NCBI RefSeq assembly: GCF_010093535.1
Contig: NW_022985182.1
Location: forward strand, 755,785 to 819,784
Direction: 5' to 3'
Source: Lindgomyces ingoldianus
Lineage: Eukaryota; Ascomycota; Dothideomycetes; Pleosporales; Lindgomycetaceae
Length of the DNA: 64,000 nucleotides
Shown here: positions 12,733 to 24,657 of the stretch, piece by piece
How the letters are laid out: each line of letters begins with the position of its first letter
Position numbering within the stretch: the stretch's first letter is position 1
Notes under the pieces: generated by a model
The model's database searches: none
Told to the model about the DNA's origin: nothing
What the model saw: only the letters and a program-made list of their open reading frames with translations
Made by a program: the position numbers and the translations under genes

Positions 12733-15145
12733 CTATGTCTCCTCGATATGCTGTGCCCCAATAACAGTCCCTTTATTTATCACCTCGCCGTGCACGTCTG
12801 AGCCGACCTCGTTCGTGTTGTGGTGGTGCTGGAGCTTCTTAGCTCGAGAATACCGTGGAATCGTATCCTTAATGCAGCCCTGGATAATGTCGCCTTCGAA
12901 GAGCATATGAATCGACTCTAGTGGTACATTCTTCGTCTCTGGGACACATAAAACGGTGTAAATACCCATGAGGATGCAGCAGGATCCGAACAGAAGGAAC
13001 GTTCCATATGTAATGTGGGCGAGCATTATGGGCGTAAGTTTCTAAATGCGACCATCAGCGCTCAACGGAAGACCAATAGAAAGCAAAAGGATAATTTACG
13101 GCTATAGCAAAGTTGAAAAGCCACTGGGTCATCAAGGCTGCTGCCATGATAAGAGACCGCACTGCGTTTCACGGCATATCGCGTTAGTGAGTGTCTCAAG
13201 TTGAGAAGAACGCCGGCGCCTGCCAGCTCATCGAGGGGCGGGTGGGAGCACTCACCATGGTTCGGGCTGCATTCGCTTGATAAGACAAAAGGAATAGGTC
13301 CCCAGCCTGCTTACTATCAGCCCAAGTCTGCTTGCAGCTATGCCGACTAAGAATGGGTCGTGTGGGGTGTTCATGCTTGTCGAAAATGGCTGCGGGCGAG
13401 AAGATGATGCTTACCGAAGGAGTAGAATACGACGAAGAGGTAGACGCAGACAATTGCAAATATGCTCGTCCCAGAGAGCGCGTCGCCCGCTTTCGTCGGA
13501 TTGACCGCACTGTTGACTCCTAATGCAACATTTAGCAGGAATTCAGGGACCAATAGAAACACTCTCACATACCAATATAAAACATGGCGAATGCTTGACC
13601 AGCTGATCCGATGATCAAGCTCCACTGTAATCATGCAAATTAGTACAAGTTCTGCCCAAGGCAACATTGGGGCAATGCAGGCTATCGAAGGGTCTCCTTG
13701 TGGAAGGAACCCATGGCGAATATTAGCAAGAGGGGTTGCATAAACATACCTTGCGGCCCATCTGTTCTGTTGCAAACATGAGACCTAATGCCGTACACAC
13801 TATCTTTACTACCCCATAGATACCAGTCGCGAAGAGGCCGGCGGACTGACCTTTTAGCCCTATGGACTGGAAGATCTGTGGTGCGTAATAGTTAATGCTA
13901 TTCGTACCAGTCCACTGCTGCCAGAACATGAGGATCACTGCAAAAGAAGCCTGGTAAAACATCCTTTTGCTCGAACACGCGGCCTTGAGCTGTGCAATGA
14001 GTGGTAGCCTTTCGTGTCCTTGGAAGTCGGTGATGATCTCGTCCAGTTCCTGGGCCACATCTTTATCATCCAGAGTCTTGGAACGGACTCTAGCCAATGC
14101 TTTTGCAGCATCTCGCAGACGATTCTTCTCGACAAGCCATCGGGGTGACTCATTTTGAAAGAAAATGCCGGCCAGTAAGAGGACGCCAGGAAGCATTTGG
14201 AGGGCAAAGGGGATCCTCCATTTGGCGGAGCTTAGAGACGTGATCTGTAGGTTAATTCCGTAGTTGACGAAGAATGAGAGACAAATACCGGTGACGTTGA
14301 ATAGTTGCATGCTAAAGTTTTGTGAGCCTAAACGTCCGTCAGGCGCCGCTTCCACTTACCACCCAATACACCGTCCTCGGATCTCCTTGTTCGCATTCTC
14401 CCCAACGTACGTAGGAACGACCGCAGATATCACTTTCGGTTGTTAGCGTGCGTAGACTCGCTTGTGAAGGAGTGGCCCCAAACATCCTACGCCAAATCCG
14501 CCAATAACTCTGCCAACATATAATTGAGCGAGACTGGTAGTATTGATTGCGCAAAGGGTCTGAACGAGGGACCCAATCAAGAATATGATGTCTGCAATAA
14601 TCAACGCCGCCTTCCTACCACTGCAAATATGTTAACTACCCCAATACACCCTCAACGGTTTCAAGGGGGCTATCAATGCCTTCAAGTGAACTAGACAAAG
14701 GCTACCAAGAAAAACCCGACTTACAACGTATCGCTAACGTAGAAGGAAGACAGAGCCCCAAAGAAACATCCTGCCTATAAATCGTAAGCCTGACTGGGCG
14801 GATATGAGGACTGTAGCGCACACCTGGAGGACAGACACAATGTTTCCTTGCAGGTTACTGAAGTCTGGGCTAGTCTTATCAAGCTTGAAGGAGTGCTGGA
14901 ACGCGTCCATCGTAAGTACACCACCTGTCCCAAATATCAGACTGGTATCGACTCGACGAATGCAATTCGAGCCCCACCTATCAAGCCGGTGTCCCATCCA
15001 AAGAGCTGCATCGGAGTGAGCGATTGCGCAATATTGAGGCCTTGAGACTGACCATGCCGCCAAAAGACGCAACAGCCGTGAGGAGATACGCCCGACGATA
15101 GATTTTAATGTCTTTAAAGACGGCTCTCACATCGAAGTTTCCCAT
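12733..15145 (-). CDS. MFS sugar-type transporter (TC 2.A.1.1)
   Basis: Twelve exons joined by hand: 15145-15053, 15005-14978, 14924-14824, 14774-14725, 14620-14484, 14432-14360, 14311-13750, 13624-13573, 13519-13415, 13306-13256, 13161-13101, 13041-12733; about 540 residues. Family signatures appear in order: FGWDTGLIGGVLTMDAF in TM1, GRKAALI, GENANKEIRGR, NESPRWLVEKNR, QQWTGTNSINYYAPQIF, FGWGPIPFVLSSE and PETKNVPLE near the C terminus. These are sugar/quinate permease motifs; substrate unknown. In exon 11 (around 13134-13150) my reading of the bases is one short of what the frame needs, so either I misread a base or there is a single-base deletion. The exon 5 donor (GTTTGG) is weak. It faces the same way as the dehydrogenases upstream. 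Confidence 0.85.
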
Positions 15146-15824
15146 ATCTACTCCAGGTGCTGTTGACAGGGCTGACAAGTGGCTTCAGATGACAAAGAAA
15201 TGAAGAAATGTTGATGGCTCTAAGTGATTAAGGTAGGTAATTGGATATGGTGTGAAACCATGATAGACTTTATATCAGATAGCTCAAGGGATACGATACC
15301 GCGCCAAAACCGACTGATCGGCGCTCTCTGGGGTTCTTGGGGGCTTGCTCGGAAAAACTCCTCGCCCAGATGACGCGGGGCGCGGGGAACTGGTGCCATT
15401 CCCGATCTCCAGTCGGCGCGACAAATGGCTTGGGAATATTTCCGTCAAAAGCCGTTGGAAATGCCAAATATATGATCTGACACTCAGCCGTTGGCGTGTG
15501 ATGTCCGGCAGTTTGCTACAAATTGATAGTGCGGAACTGGTGGGTATTGCGTAAGGAAAGGAACCTTAGAAGTCGGCATTTGCTTTTCACTCGTCAGTTG
15601 CCGACGCTTTGTCTCTTTCGGTGCATAGCGGGTAAATGAACATTTCTCCACAAATCGCATCTTTTAGGGTGTATCCACCCTTTTTTTTACCAATGGGTAC
15701 ACCCTTTCATATTCTATGGGAATTTCCATGGGAATTAGTCCTCACAATACCGAAAACGCCTCCCATGATGCCTTTTAAAGCGCCAAGTATATTTCCAAAG
15801 CCCGACACCTCAGATATTCGCCTT

Positions 15825-16910
15825 TCACAGCTTCTGTTCCGGCACTTGTGTGATCAACTTGCCACTTTTGAAGGCCTCTTTAAGGTTGTCTAACACCAGA
15901 AGCTCCATGTCGCGCTGGCACCGAAAGTTAGCCGAGTTCCGCAATGTGAGCAGGTGGTCATACCTGTGTCTCGTATGTTGCCGTTCCGATATGCGGCAGC
16001 AGCACCACATTAGCGCTCTCTAGCAGCCCAGGATGGATCTTTGGCTCGTCCTCAAACACATCCAAACCCGCTGTCCACACCTTCCCGCTTTTCAGCGCAT
16101 TCACTAACGCTCCTTCATCGATGAGCGGTCCTCGAGCTGTGTTGATTACAATTACCCCATCCTTCATCATGTTGAACTCCTCCGTAGATATGATGTGCCT
16201 CGTTGAAGCATTGAGTGATAAATTCAGACTGAGGACGTCCGACGTCTTCAACAACTCATCGAAGCTGACGTACTTTGCGCCTTCCTCCTCACCCAGAGGT
16301 AGTTGACGCCTGTTATGGTACTGGATGTTCATCCCGAACGCCTTCGCTCGTCGCGCGACTGCTGAACCGATTCCGCCCATGCCTAGGATGCCGAGGACTT
16401 TGTTTTTAGGGTCATGACCGAGCGAAAAATCACCTCGCCAATTGCCTGGGAAATGTCAGTGGGATTCCCGTCGCTCATTCAGAATAACTTGCCCTCTTTG
16501 ACAGCCATGAAGGACGGTGTCACCTTTCGGAGGGCTCCTAGCAATAGAAAGAGAGCGACGTCTGCTGTTGCATCGTTGACGGCCACGGGTGTACTTGACA
16601 CTGAAATACCCCTCTTTGTGCACGCCGCAACATCGATGTTGTCGTATCCCGCTCCATTGTGGCAGATGTATTTCAACGTCAGTGGAAGGGCGTCAAGAAG
16701 TTCGTCGTTGAAATTCCCCGTGATCTTGTTCGAATCGTTGCTTCGGTAAAGCGCAAAGACGTCCTTGAAATCACCATTTCTACACCTCGAGAGGAAGTCC
16801 TGTCGTGAGCCATCTGGATATTCATACAACTTTGCAATCTCTCCGCATGCCTGCCATTCTTTCCGCGCATGCGCAAGATTGCCGATGAGCAGCGCTCCTC
16901 TCTGGGACAT
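15825..16910 (-). CDS. D-isomer-specific 2-hydroxyacid dehydrogenase
   Basis: Three exons, 16910-16493, 16445-15964 and 15914-15825, 329 residues, a normal length for the family. The NAD(P)-binding loop is GILGMGGIG. The catalytic triad is visible as Arg in NTARG, Glu in DVFEDEP and His in LPHIGTATYET. The enzyme reduces 2-ketoacids such as glyoxylate, hydroxypyruvate or 2-ketogluconate, or oxidises the D-hydroxyacids. Intron 1 (16492-16446, 47 nt) has a GC donor with the ideal sequence GCAAGT. Reading through it hits a stop, while splicing gives KEG-NWRGDF in frame. Intron 2 is ordinary GT-AG. It sits between the sugar-type permease and an SDR on the same strand. Confidence 0.92.
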
Positions 16911-17230
16911 TTTCGTTCTGTCTTTCCTCGGGATATCTCAAGCTTAGCAGGGGATGAAAAGGAAGCCTCGACGCGTAAATGGGAAGTGTGCGGAAGATAA
17001 CACTGCATCAATTGAACAGCGGCGATGGGTTCTTTTATTTCGTGCCGCTTCATCCACATGACGGCATTCTCGCCGGTCCAACTCGGGCCGGACGTTAGCG
17101 CGGAATGTCAATCACCACTTCAGTACAGGCGCCAAGCGAGTTGCTCTTTGAAGCGAGGAAGCTTTCCTTGCCCAATGCTGCGATTTCGCTTTTTGCTATC
17201 CTTGAACATGATCTCTGCACCACTGACCAA

Positions 17231-18277
17231 TCACTTGTGATTCAATCCACCGGCCAACACAACACTTTGGCCTGTCATGTACCCTGTTCCGCAAAACATC
17301 GTCACTACATTTGCTACTTCCTGTGGCATTCCTAGACGACCCAAAGGAATGGTGTCAACCAGACCTGGAACAGAATTACTGCTAGGAATCAATCCGGTTT
17401 CTCCTGAAGGACGGTTAGCCTGGAAAGAGTATCCATGACCACAGAGGTCTCTTTTCTTACCAATCATCGCAGGGGAGACATCATTCACCGTGATGTTAAA
17501 CTCTGCGAGCCGCGTGGATAGATTCTTCATCATTGATGTGAGACCGCCTTTTGAGGCAGCATAATCTACGGAGAGTTCAATTAGGAGAGTCATCAGCCTA
17601 TTAAGAGTACCACCTACGACATCCATTCAGCCCTACGCCGTACCCGGAAATTGATGATATGAAAATGATACGGCCCCACCGTTGCTGCTTCATATGCCCC
17701 ACAACGTTTTTCGCAAGCAAGAAAGGAGCACGTAGGTTCACATTCAATGTGTGCTCGAAAACGTCCAATGGAATCTCCCTGCAAATTTTCAGTAGAGGCC
17801 CTCAAAATAGCATTATGAGGTTATATGCAGGGACGGGAAACTAAATGGGCCCGGGAGAACGTGGACGTACTCTATGTCGGTAATTCTTTTGCCGAACCCC
17901 GCATTTGCGATGAGGATATCCACAGGTTTCGAATGTTGAACTTTGACATCTTCAGAAAGCTGAACCGTCTCCTCCACATTCGATAGGTCGACCCGATGGT
18001 ATGAGATCTTTGGGGCTGTTCTCCCTGGATTTGATTTCTTGTATTCATCGAGCAATCTCTCGCCTAACTTTCCGACGCTCTCCCGATTTGAGTTGTAGGA
18101 TAATGCCAGGTGAGCATGCTGGAGAAAGAGTGCTTGCGCGCATGCTCCACCAATTCTGGAGGCGAGTTAGCCTTAGTAAACAGAAGATTATATAAAGGGC
18201 TTGATTTACCCTCCAGAAGCTCCGGTTATCAATGCTAGACGTCCAGCAACGTTGTTGTCAACATTCGAGGAATTCAT
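17231..18277 (-). CDS. Short-chain dehydrogenase/reductase (FabG-like, classical SDR)
   Basis: Five exons, 18277-18210, 18155-17871, 17778-17618, 17565-17461 and 17403-17231, 263 residues, a typical classical SDR length. The cofactor motif spans intron 1 (TGASGG-IGGA). ANAG is at about residue 105, the catalytic Ser lies in FISSIS, and YAASK is built across intron 3 (the His-Tyr codon join). The C-terminal GGLNHK ends the fold as usual. An NAD(P)-dependent ketone/alcohol oxidoreductase is certain; the substrate is not. All four introns are GT-AG. It is divergent from the NmrA-like gene, sharing a 600-bp promoter region. Confidence 0.92.
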
Positions 18278-18875
18278 TTTGTGAACCGTTCTGCAGCTAA
18301 TATTTTGTTGCTACTTTATAACGGAAGTCGGATCCAATAGAATTAACGGATTCTTATCCGATTGTCCATAGAACGGCGATTAAACCATTCCCCGAGAATG
18401 GACTTTGGGAGTCAAGAACCCGACAGTAACACGTGATTAGTGACCCCTCCGGGTTCCCTAAAGAGGAAGGTGATCCGAGTGCCGTGAACCGATGAAGCAT
18501 CGGAGGTTATTCCCACACCGAGATCGGACTCTTCTTATTTTTCGGTGCCGTAATAGCTTTAACCTCTTCATCGGCGGCATGTAAGGAGGTTATTCCGATG
18601 GAGATTCCAAAACATTGAGAGCTTTGGGAGAAGATTGTACCCGTGGCCTCGTGAAACGTCGTATCCGGACCAAATGGTTTGGATTGAGTTAACGTAGCGG
18701 TCAGCATCCTCAAGTCAATGTGAGAATGGGCTGTGATTAAAAGGTAGAGGGTTTCCTGTTTCTTCTAACTTCACATACCCTGCTCTTCTCCACTTTGGAC
18801 TGTCTTTTCGGCGTTACATTCCTCACAATAACAAGAATTTCAAAATCCATCCAATACTCGGTGGGTACTCAGGTC
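18278..18875. promoter_or_regulatory. Shared divergent promoter region
   Basis: This 598-bp region separates the divergent SDR (start 18277, minus) and NmrA-like (start 18876, plus) genes, so both promoters must lie here. A TATA-like TTTATAAC lies near 18314. I recognise no specific regulator site. Confidence 0.45.
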
Positions 18876-19988
18876 ATGCAACTCAAGAACATCGCGATCC
18901 TCGGGGTAATCTCTTCTCTCCACACTGCTCTCAACCGCGCTGGAAAAACTCCTCCTGATGAAGGATATTTAGGCCCGCGGTAACGTCGGTAGCGCCATCA
19001 TCAACGAGCTTCTAAAAGATGGGCCACACTTCAACATCACCGCCATCATTCGCCCAACATCCACATACACGGCTCCTCCGAACTCAAGCATTATTACGAA
19101 GATCGCAGACTTCACCTCTCTTTCTTCTCTTGCTGATGCTCTGGAAGGCCATGACGCCGTTGCAAATTGTATCTCAGGTGGAGCAACGCAGTTCGAGCCC
19201 ATGAAGCTCATCATCGATGCCGCGATCGCCGCAGGCGTCAAGTTCTTCTTTGCAGATGAATATGTCGGGAACTTGATGTGTGACCAGTTCAAAAGACTAC
19301 CAGAATCTTTCGCCGGAGCTAAGATTAGGATTCGAGGCTATCTTGAAGAGCTCGGCAGGCAAGGCAAGATTCAGTGGACTGCGTTAAACGGCGGACCGTT
19401 CTTTGACATGTGTAAGTATTATCCGAAACTTACAATCGGGCTTGCAAAAATTGGGGCAAAGAACGAGGCTAATGACGACTAGGGCTCATGAAAGGGCCCG
19501 CCGGCTTCAACATCCCAGCTCGCCAGGCTAGAATCTATGGCACAGGAAACAACCCCATCTGCTGGACACCCCTACCGACCATCGCGCTCGCAGCAGCGAA
19601 CATGCTGCGCAACCCCGCACCCGCCATCAATCGCCCAATCTACATCAACGGCGTCCAGAACCTCACGCAAAACGCCCTGCTCTCCGCGGTCGAAACGGTA
19701 GTCGGAGAAAAGCTCACCGTCGAGCAAGTCGATGTCAATAAAATCAACAAGCACGCCCTCATTGCCCTAGAGCGTGGGGAAATCGAAAAGGCGATGAAGG
19801 GTCTCACGATTAGTAATCAATTCTACGATGGGGACAACTGGAGTTGGGAAGGTGTAGTAATGGAGAACGAACTTGTGGGCGTGGAGCCGGTGAGTGTGGA
19901 GGCTGCAGTCGAACAGGCAATCGAGAAATGGGGAAAAGATTGTCCAGTTGTAGAAGCTATGTTTCGGGTTGAAGCTTGTGACATTTGA
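18876..19988 (+). CDS. NmrA-like / isoflavone-reductase-type NAD(P)-binding protein
   Basis: Three exons, 18876-18905, 18973-19411 and 19483-19988, 324 residues. The first ten residues (MQLKNIAILG) plus exon 2 (ARGNVGSAI) rebuild the GxxGxxG Rossmann motif. ADEYVGN and the region after FFDM-WLMKGPAGF fit the atypical SDR group of isoflavone reductases and phenylcoumaran reductases. Members are either small-molecule reductases or NADP sensors like NmrA. Both introns are GT-AG with good branch sites, and all joins are in phase. It is divergent from the SDR and so may belong to the same metabolic block. Substrate unknown. Confidence 0.9.
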
Positions 19989-20515
19989 GAGGCATGGAAA
20001 TTGTGGGAAAGAGGAGTGGTCATGGTCCGGTGAACAGAAAAGTGAGGCGATGGAGGACTGCGGGTGGCTAAAAGTGGTTGCCGGCTTCCTCGGAAGTTGC
20101 CGAATGCGAACGTTCACCGGAATATTGATCTTCGGAGTGTCGAGTCATCCTTGCCGCGAATCTTATCATGGATGTTGATTATTCGGTTCATGCAGGGAAC
20201 CAAAAGGAAAGGGACCCATCTGAACGGTTGCCTCGTGTTAAATTACGCACTCTCTCCATGCCAAGGTTTGCCTGGTGGTGAAGACTATCATCGACAAACC
20301 TGGCGAATCACAGTCCATGATCGCCCTCCTTGCTGAGATCAACCAAAAAACCGAGGGACTCCTTATTAGTGGAGACAGAGAGACTATGATTTTGTCCTTT
20401 TTGTTGCAGACGTCGTACGTCAGCTCCCGTTTCTTGGAACTTATCCCAGAGACCGGTCCTCTAAGTCCAACTATCAGATAACATCCTCTCCCTGCAGCTC
20501 AATCTTTCATTATGC

Positions 20516-20842
20516 CTAAAAAAGCTTCATATCGCGAGCCATATTCAGAAACCCGGCGTCCTTCATGGGCGCATCGTCATCTCTCGATACTACTACAAAG
20601 CGCCCTCTCAATCCCCTATTGGTCCATGACCCCTTAAGTCCCTTGCCATCTAGCTGACTCGGAAAGGTCGAAGGTCCCCCCGACATGCAAGCGTACTGTG
20701 ATAGCAACTGCAGCGCACCGGCTGGAAAGGTACTCTCAACGCTAACGCCCCATGAGATGTATGCACATCGTAGATCAACGAACGTCCTTCGCCATTCTTC
20801 GTCTGGGACGTCGGAAAGTGAGGCAAATGGTGCCAGTTCATG
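20516..20842 (-). CDS. C-terminal exon of an unrecognised protein (partial)
   Basis: An open minus-strand frame of 108 codons runs from just after a stop at 20845-20843 to TAG at 20518-20516. The peptide reads like real protein (for example DVPDEEWRRTFVDLRCAY, QLLSQYACMSGGPSTFPS and RGRFVVVSRDDD), with balanced composition and no low complexity. I found no start codon with a sensible upstream region and no clear acceptor, so this is a last exon or a relic whose 5' part is lost. Family not recognised. Confidence 0.45.
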   Translation of the reverse strand, partial: HELAPFASLSDVPDEEWRRTFVDLRCAYISWGVSVESTFPAGALQLLSQYACMSGGPSTFPSQLDGKGLKGSWTNRGLRGRFVVVSRDDDAPMKDAGFLNMARDMKLF

Positions 20843-21707
20843 TCAGGAGTTCAGTTGCCTTTATACTAATTTCCAAGGTATAAGAATGACAGATATCTTG
20901 AGAGGATATTGGAATTGAAACATTCATTCAAAAGTACTTGCGCAATGGTCGACGGCCTCGAATCGACTAACGTCTCCCTGAAGCCCAAGCCACCACTATA
21001 CTATATACATTTCAACGAGTAATTAAACTCGATAGTACCTATGCAGCTTCCACACACACATGTCCTAGCTCGCAGCATGGCGCCATCCTGCAGAATCGAG
21101 GTTAAGGATCACGAGGATTGGGATATTGGCAGCGAACGAGTTTCCGAATTCGGCTGGGGTGAGTGACAAGATGGTTCCAGCCATGGAGTGGAGCTAATAA
21201 TTGGGTATGTAGAAGATAGGTACCAACGCTGTGAGCGCCCTCTAGTAGAGCAGATACGCTCGTAGTTGTGGGGGTTGGGTTTGTGGGGCAGAAGCGAATT
21301 AGCGCGGTTTCTGAATGGGAACCTAAGAGGACTGAGCAGATGCGGAATATGATGGTCCGCAATTGAGGGTGGGTCTAAATTGATGGGTTTGGGGAACTCG
21401 GCGTTTGGGGGATCGTTGGTGTTAATGTTCTTTGAACGGAATTCGAGATTTGTCGCTCTTAATGTATATTTACGATGTATGTACGAATCTTTCATGTGCG
21501 AATGGTTCCAAACTGATTCAAAAATTGGCCATACCCACTGTAAAGGGAGTCAAAGTTTGGACTTAATCTTGAACCTAGTGAAGCAGTTCTGCCTAGGCGT
21601 ACGAAGGGTTTCTAGACTAATCCGCGACTCGGGCTCCGATTCTTCTTGCGGCGGATTTTTCGGTCTCTGCGGTCGACATCCTATTCGTAGCGTGTAACCC
21701 GTTTTGA

Positions 21708-22555
21708 TTACCTGTAACACGGGTTAGGACTCTGTGAAACCGTGATTGGCGAGACACGTACAGGAGCACGAGATTCTTTACCACAAGACCGACACTGCAT
21801 ATCATATAAGTATGGCTAGAAGAACGATAGAGCTTTAGCTTACATTTACAATCCACACACGCCTCTCGGGGTTGCGTAGATCCGTAGCTCTAGATTCGCA
21901 ACTCGGACACTCGACTTATCGACAAAAATGTTAGCCAGTCTTCTACAAGAATTATTATTATTTCACATTTTCTTACCGTATGTCCGTCTATAACTCTGCA
22001 GAGCCCTCTTGATTTGTTTCTCATGAAAACGGCCCTTCATAATCACCCTCTCGTGTGAGTCAAAGCTTCCACTTGTCCCTAATTCTGCGAGAAGGTACTG
22101 AAACCTACGGCACTCTTGTCAGCGATAGAATATTATTTTCAGATTTATATAGCATACACATGATCCTTATTGCGCTCCAGGCTCTTGCAAAGCTCCGAGA
22201 AGTTCGCAACGACCGTCCTCTTCTTTCCATCGACAACAATATATGGTGCAAGAGTCTTGACTTCATTCTTTGTGTATGTGTTTAGGCTTGGATAGTATAC
22301 TTGTAGCAGGTAGAGGCGGGAAAGAAGAAGGCGGTAGGGCAATGGCTCCTGAGCATTGTGGGCAAAGATTCCTGTTCTAGTTACAGGATCGTCTTCGAAC
22401 AAGCCCACTTTGACAGAGATGGTTGTACTAAGAGAACAAGGTGTTTGCGAGCAGTTGAAGCCCGTGACTGCTTTGGGAGAACTTAGCTGTATTTGCGATT
22501 CAGGCCTTTTCAAGTCTGGGTTCTTTCCTGATGGAGGCACATGTTGAATGCTCAT
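21708..22555 (-). CDS. eIF2-beta-like (IF2/IF5 domain) protein, diverged paralogue
   Basis: Four exons, 22555-22160, 22112-21977, 21914-21844 and 21794-21708, 229 residues, all joins in phase. Shared with translation initiation factor eIF2 beta, in order: a YxxLLSRLYLL helix; KKRTVVANFSELCKSLERN (canonical KKTIFANIADICKRMHR); YLLAELGTSGSFD; VIMKGRFHEKQIKRAL; and a C2-C2 zinc finger with C180-x2-C183 and C202-x2-C205. The lysine-rich K-boxes that bind eIF5 and eIF2B-epsilon in the canonical N terminus are absent, and the protein is about 80 residues shorter. It is most likely a second, diverged copy rather than the essential factor. Because exons are short, single open frames hide this gene. 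Confidence 0.8.
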
Positions 22556-22979
22556 ATGTTTTTAGATAGATGTAGAGTTGGTGCAGAAGAAAATAGTTTG
22601 GGAACTTCGTAGTGTATAGAAGCGATGAGAGGAAAGGTGACTCATAGCGATCTAATGTCACCCGGAAGGTCTCCATCACCACGCCAAACCGCATTGGGTA
22701 ATGAAGGATCATCGCATCCTTGCACTTCAAGCTCTCCACGAGCTAGGATACGTTTATTGAGTCCGCAGGCTCGCTGCTTCTATAAGAGATTCAGGGAAAA
22801 TGCATAAGGTCTTTATTTACATTTGTAACTAATTTTCTTGTTCCTGAACCCACGAATGAATTGATTGAACCTCTCTGTCTTTTTCGTATAGTAATTTGTC
22901 AACTTCTCTGAGATGACTGGCCCAAACGCCTCCCTCCAAACACCATATGATGAATGTCCAAAGAAATGGATGTGACGGG

Positions 22980-24657
22980 TCAGACCTCGGTCTTTTCTGC
23001 TTTGGAATGCTGTCTATCTCCAGTCACGAGCACCTGATCGCATCAGTACAATTAAGCATGCGGCAAAGGAAACACATCCACATACGCAAGGAATAGCACC
23101 AGACGCACATAATGTGCCAAGAGCAATCGTCGTAGCATTCCAACCATATCCCTCTTGCAAGCTACCTGCAGTCAAAGGACCAAGCAACCCAGCAGCTGCG
23201 AGAGAGCAGTTCATGAGAGAGAAGGAGCTAGCGTACGTATCGCAGTCTGCCCTTTGGACTGTTCTTCAGCTACGAGTGAGCATTCCGCACCGAGGGGTGA
23301 AAGGAATAAAATGATTGTTGATCCTAGGCTGGTTAGCAACACTCCCATGAGTCGTTCCGTTGACTTGCCGGCTAGTGTTAAGAGGCCACACAAGCGAATC
23401 ACCTGCTCCTTGCTGCTATGATATACAAGCCTTAGTAATATGAGTGGGGGAGTTGTGAGAATAAACCCTGAGACAGCAACCCAACGAACTCCAAACCTAT
23501 CGGAAAGCGCACCTGCAAGGGGTCCAGCTAGCGCAGGAATAGCAATTGTTAGGAACAAGAGGCCAGACCCCAGCGCAGTCCAATTGAAGGTGGCATTGAC
23601 AAAGAGTGGTGGTACCGCACACAGCGAGGTAACTTTGCGCATGGTACGTTGATCGCACCAAGAGTCGACGCATTCCATGGTATGGAGGTATCATCCTGAT
23701 CACTACCGGAAGCTTACTTTTCGGATTTTCTCAAAACCTTTGGATGCTACTTGCTAGCCAGATACTACAAGGGATTTCCTCCTCCATTCTTTATACGGTT
23801 GGACTCGCAGTCCTCGTGGATACAATTGAGAAGGACGAAGCCGGCCAATGGATGGGTACAGCAATGAGCTGCAACAACATTGGAATTATCATTTCGCCTC
23901 TACTTGGTGGGATCATTTACGACAGGTCTGGGAAAATGTCTGTCTTCTTAATAATGATTGGGCTTGGAGCATTCGACATTGTTCTGCGTGTCTTGATGAA
24001 AGAACGGACCCGAATATTTGCGGAAGCCGCCAACAAAGACAACCCGTGTGCAAAAGAGCTGGGTAACCATAGGTTAGACTCTACCATAAGTGTGACCCCT
24101 TCGATTATTAGCAGCAACTTGGGGCCCGTATTGGTGACCAAATCACAATCGCATCGACGACTCCCTGGAATCATCTCACTGCTTCGATCTCCTCGACTGT
24201 TAGCTGCTCTTTACGGCTGTTTTATTAACGAGTGCATCGTGCTACCCACTTAAGTCTTGACGCTTGAAGTGGGATATCTAGTAATGCTTGCAAATGGCAT
24301 TGTAGAACATGGGAGGCTGAGTGAAGGGGCACTTACGAGCACCAAAGAAGTCCGCTATTGAGAACGCAGCAATGAGCAGAGACGTTGATAATTGTACTAA
24401 GAGGGTTAGCGGAACCGCACCAATACCGCAGCAGTCATCTTACGCTTTCCTTCCGACACTAGCTTTTGGTCTTGGAGTGCGAATGGGATCACGGGTGCAA
24501 CAATGCCATAGATAAAGCCATCCTAGTCTCTGTAAGTAATTTTGAAGTGTGCCATATTAATTAAGGGTAGGCATACCGTGAACATAGCAGTACATATTGT
24601 GAACAATATCAGAAACCTAGAGCTTCTAAAATTATCTAGCTTCGAGTAGAGACTCAT
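22980..24657 (-). pseudogene. MFS (DHA1/VMAT-like) transporter split by an internal inversion
   Basis: The N terminus is on the minus strand from ATG 24657 (exons with DGFIYGIVAPVIPFALQDQ and STSLLIAAFSIADFFGA) down to 24241. The middle, 23650-24240, is on the plus strand (DRTKSRRIPWYGG through GCFINECIV). The C-terminal half resumes on the minus strand at 23649 (PPLFVNATFNWTALG, SDRFGVRWVAVSGF, SLMNCSLAAAG) and ends at 22980. Turning the middle back restores an open frame across both junctions, which identifies the inversion. Other faults: an apparent one-base frame change near 23240, and a possible 45-nt GC-AG intron at 23368-23324. As it stands it cannot encode a 12-TM exporter. Confidence 0.85.
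23650..24240 (+). other. Inverted 591-bp central segment of the MFS gene
   Basis: The segment holds TM3 to about TM7 of the transporter (QILQGISSSILYTVGLAVL, SCNNIGIIISPLLGGIIYD) in the opposite orientation to both flanks. Its length is a multiple of three. Short inverted GGTA/TACC words lie just outside the two ends (23643-23646 and 24243-24246). Breakpoints may be off by a few bases. Confidence 0.8.
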
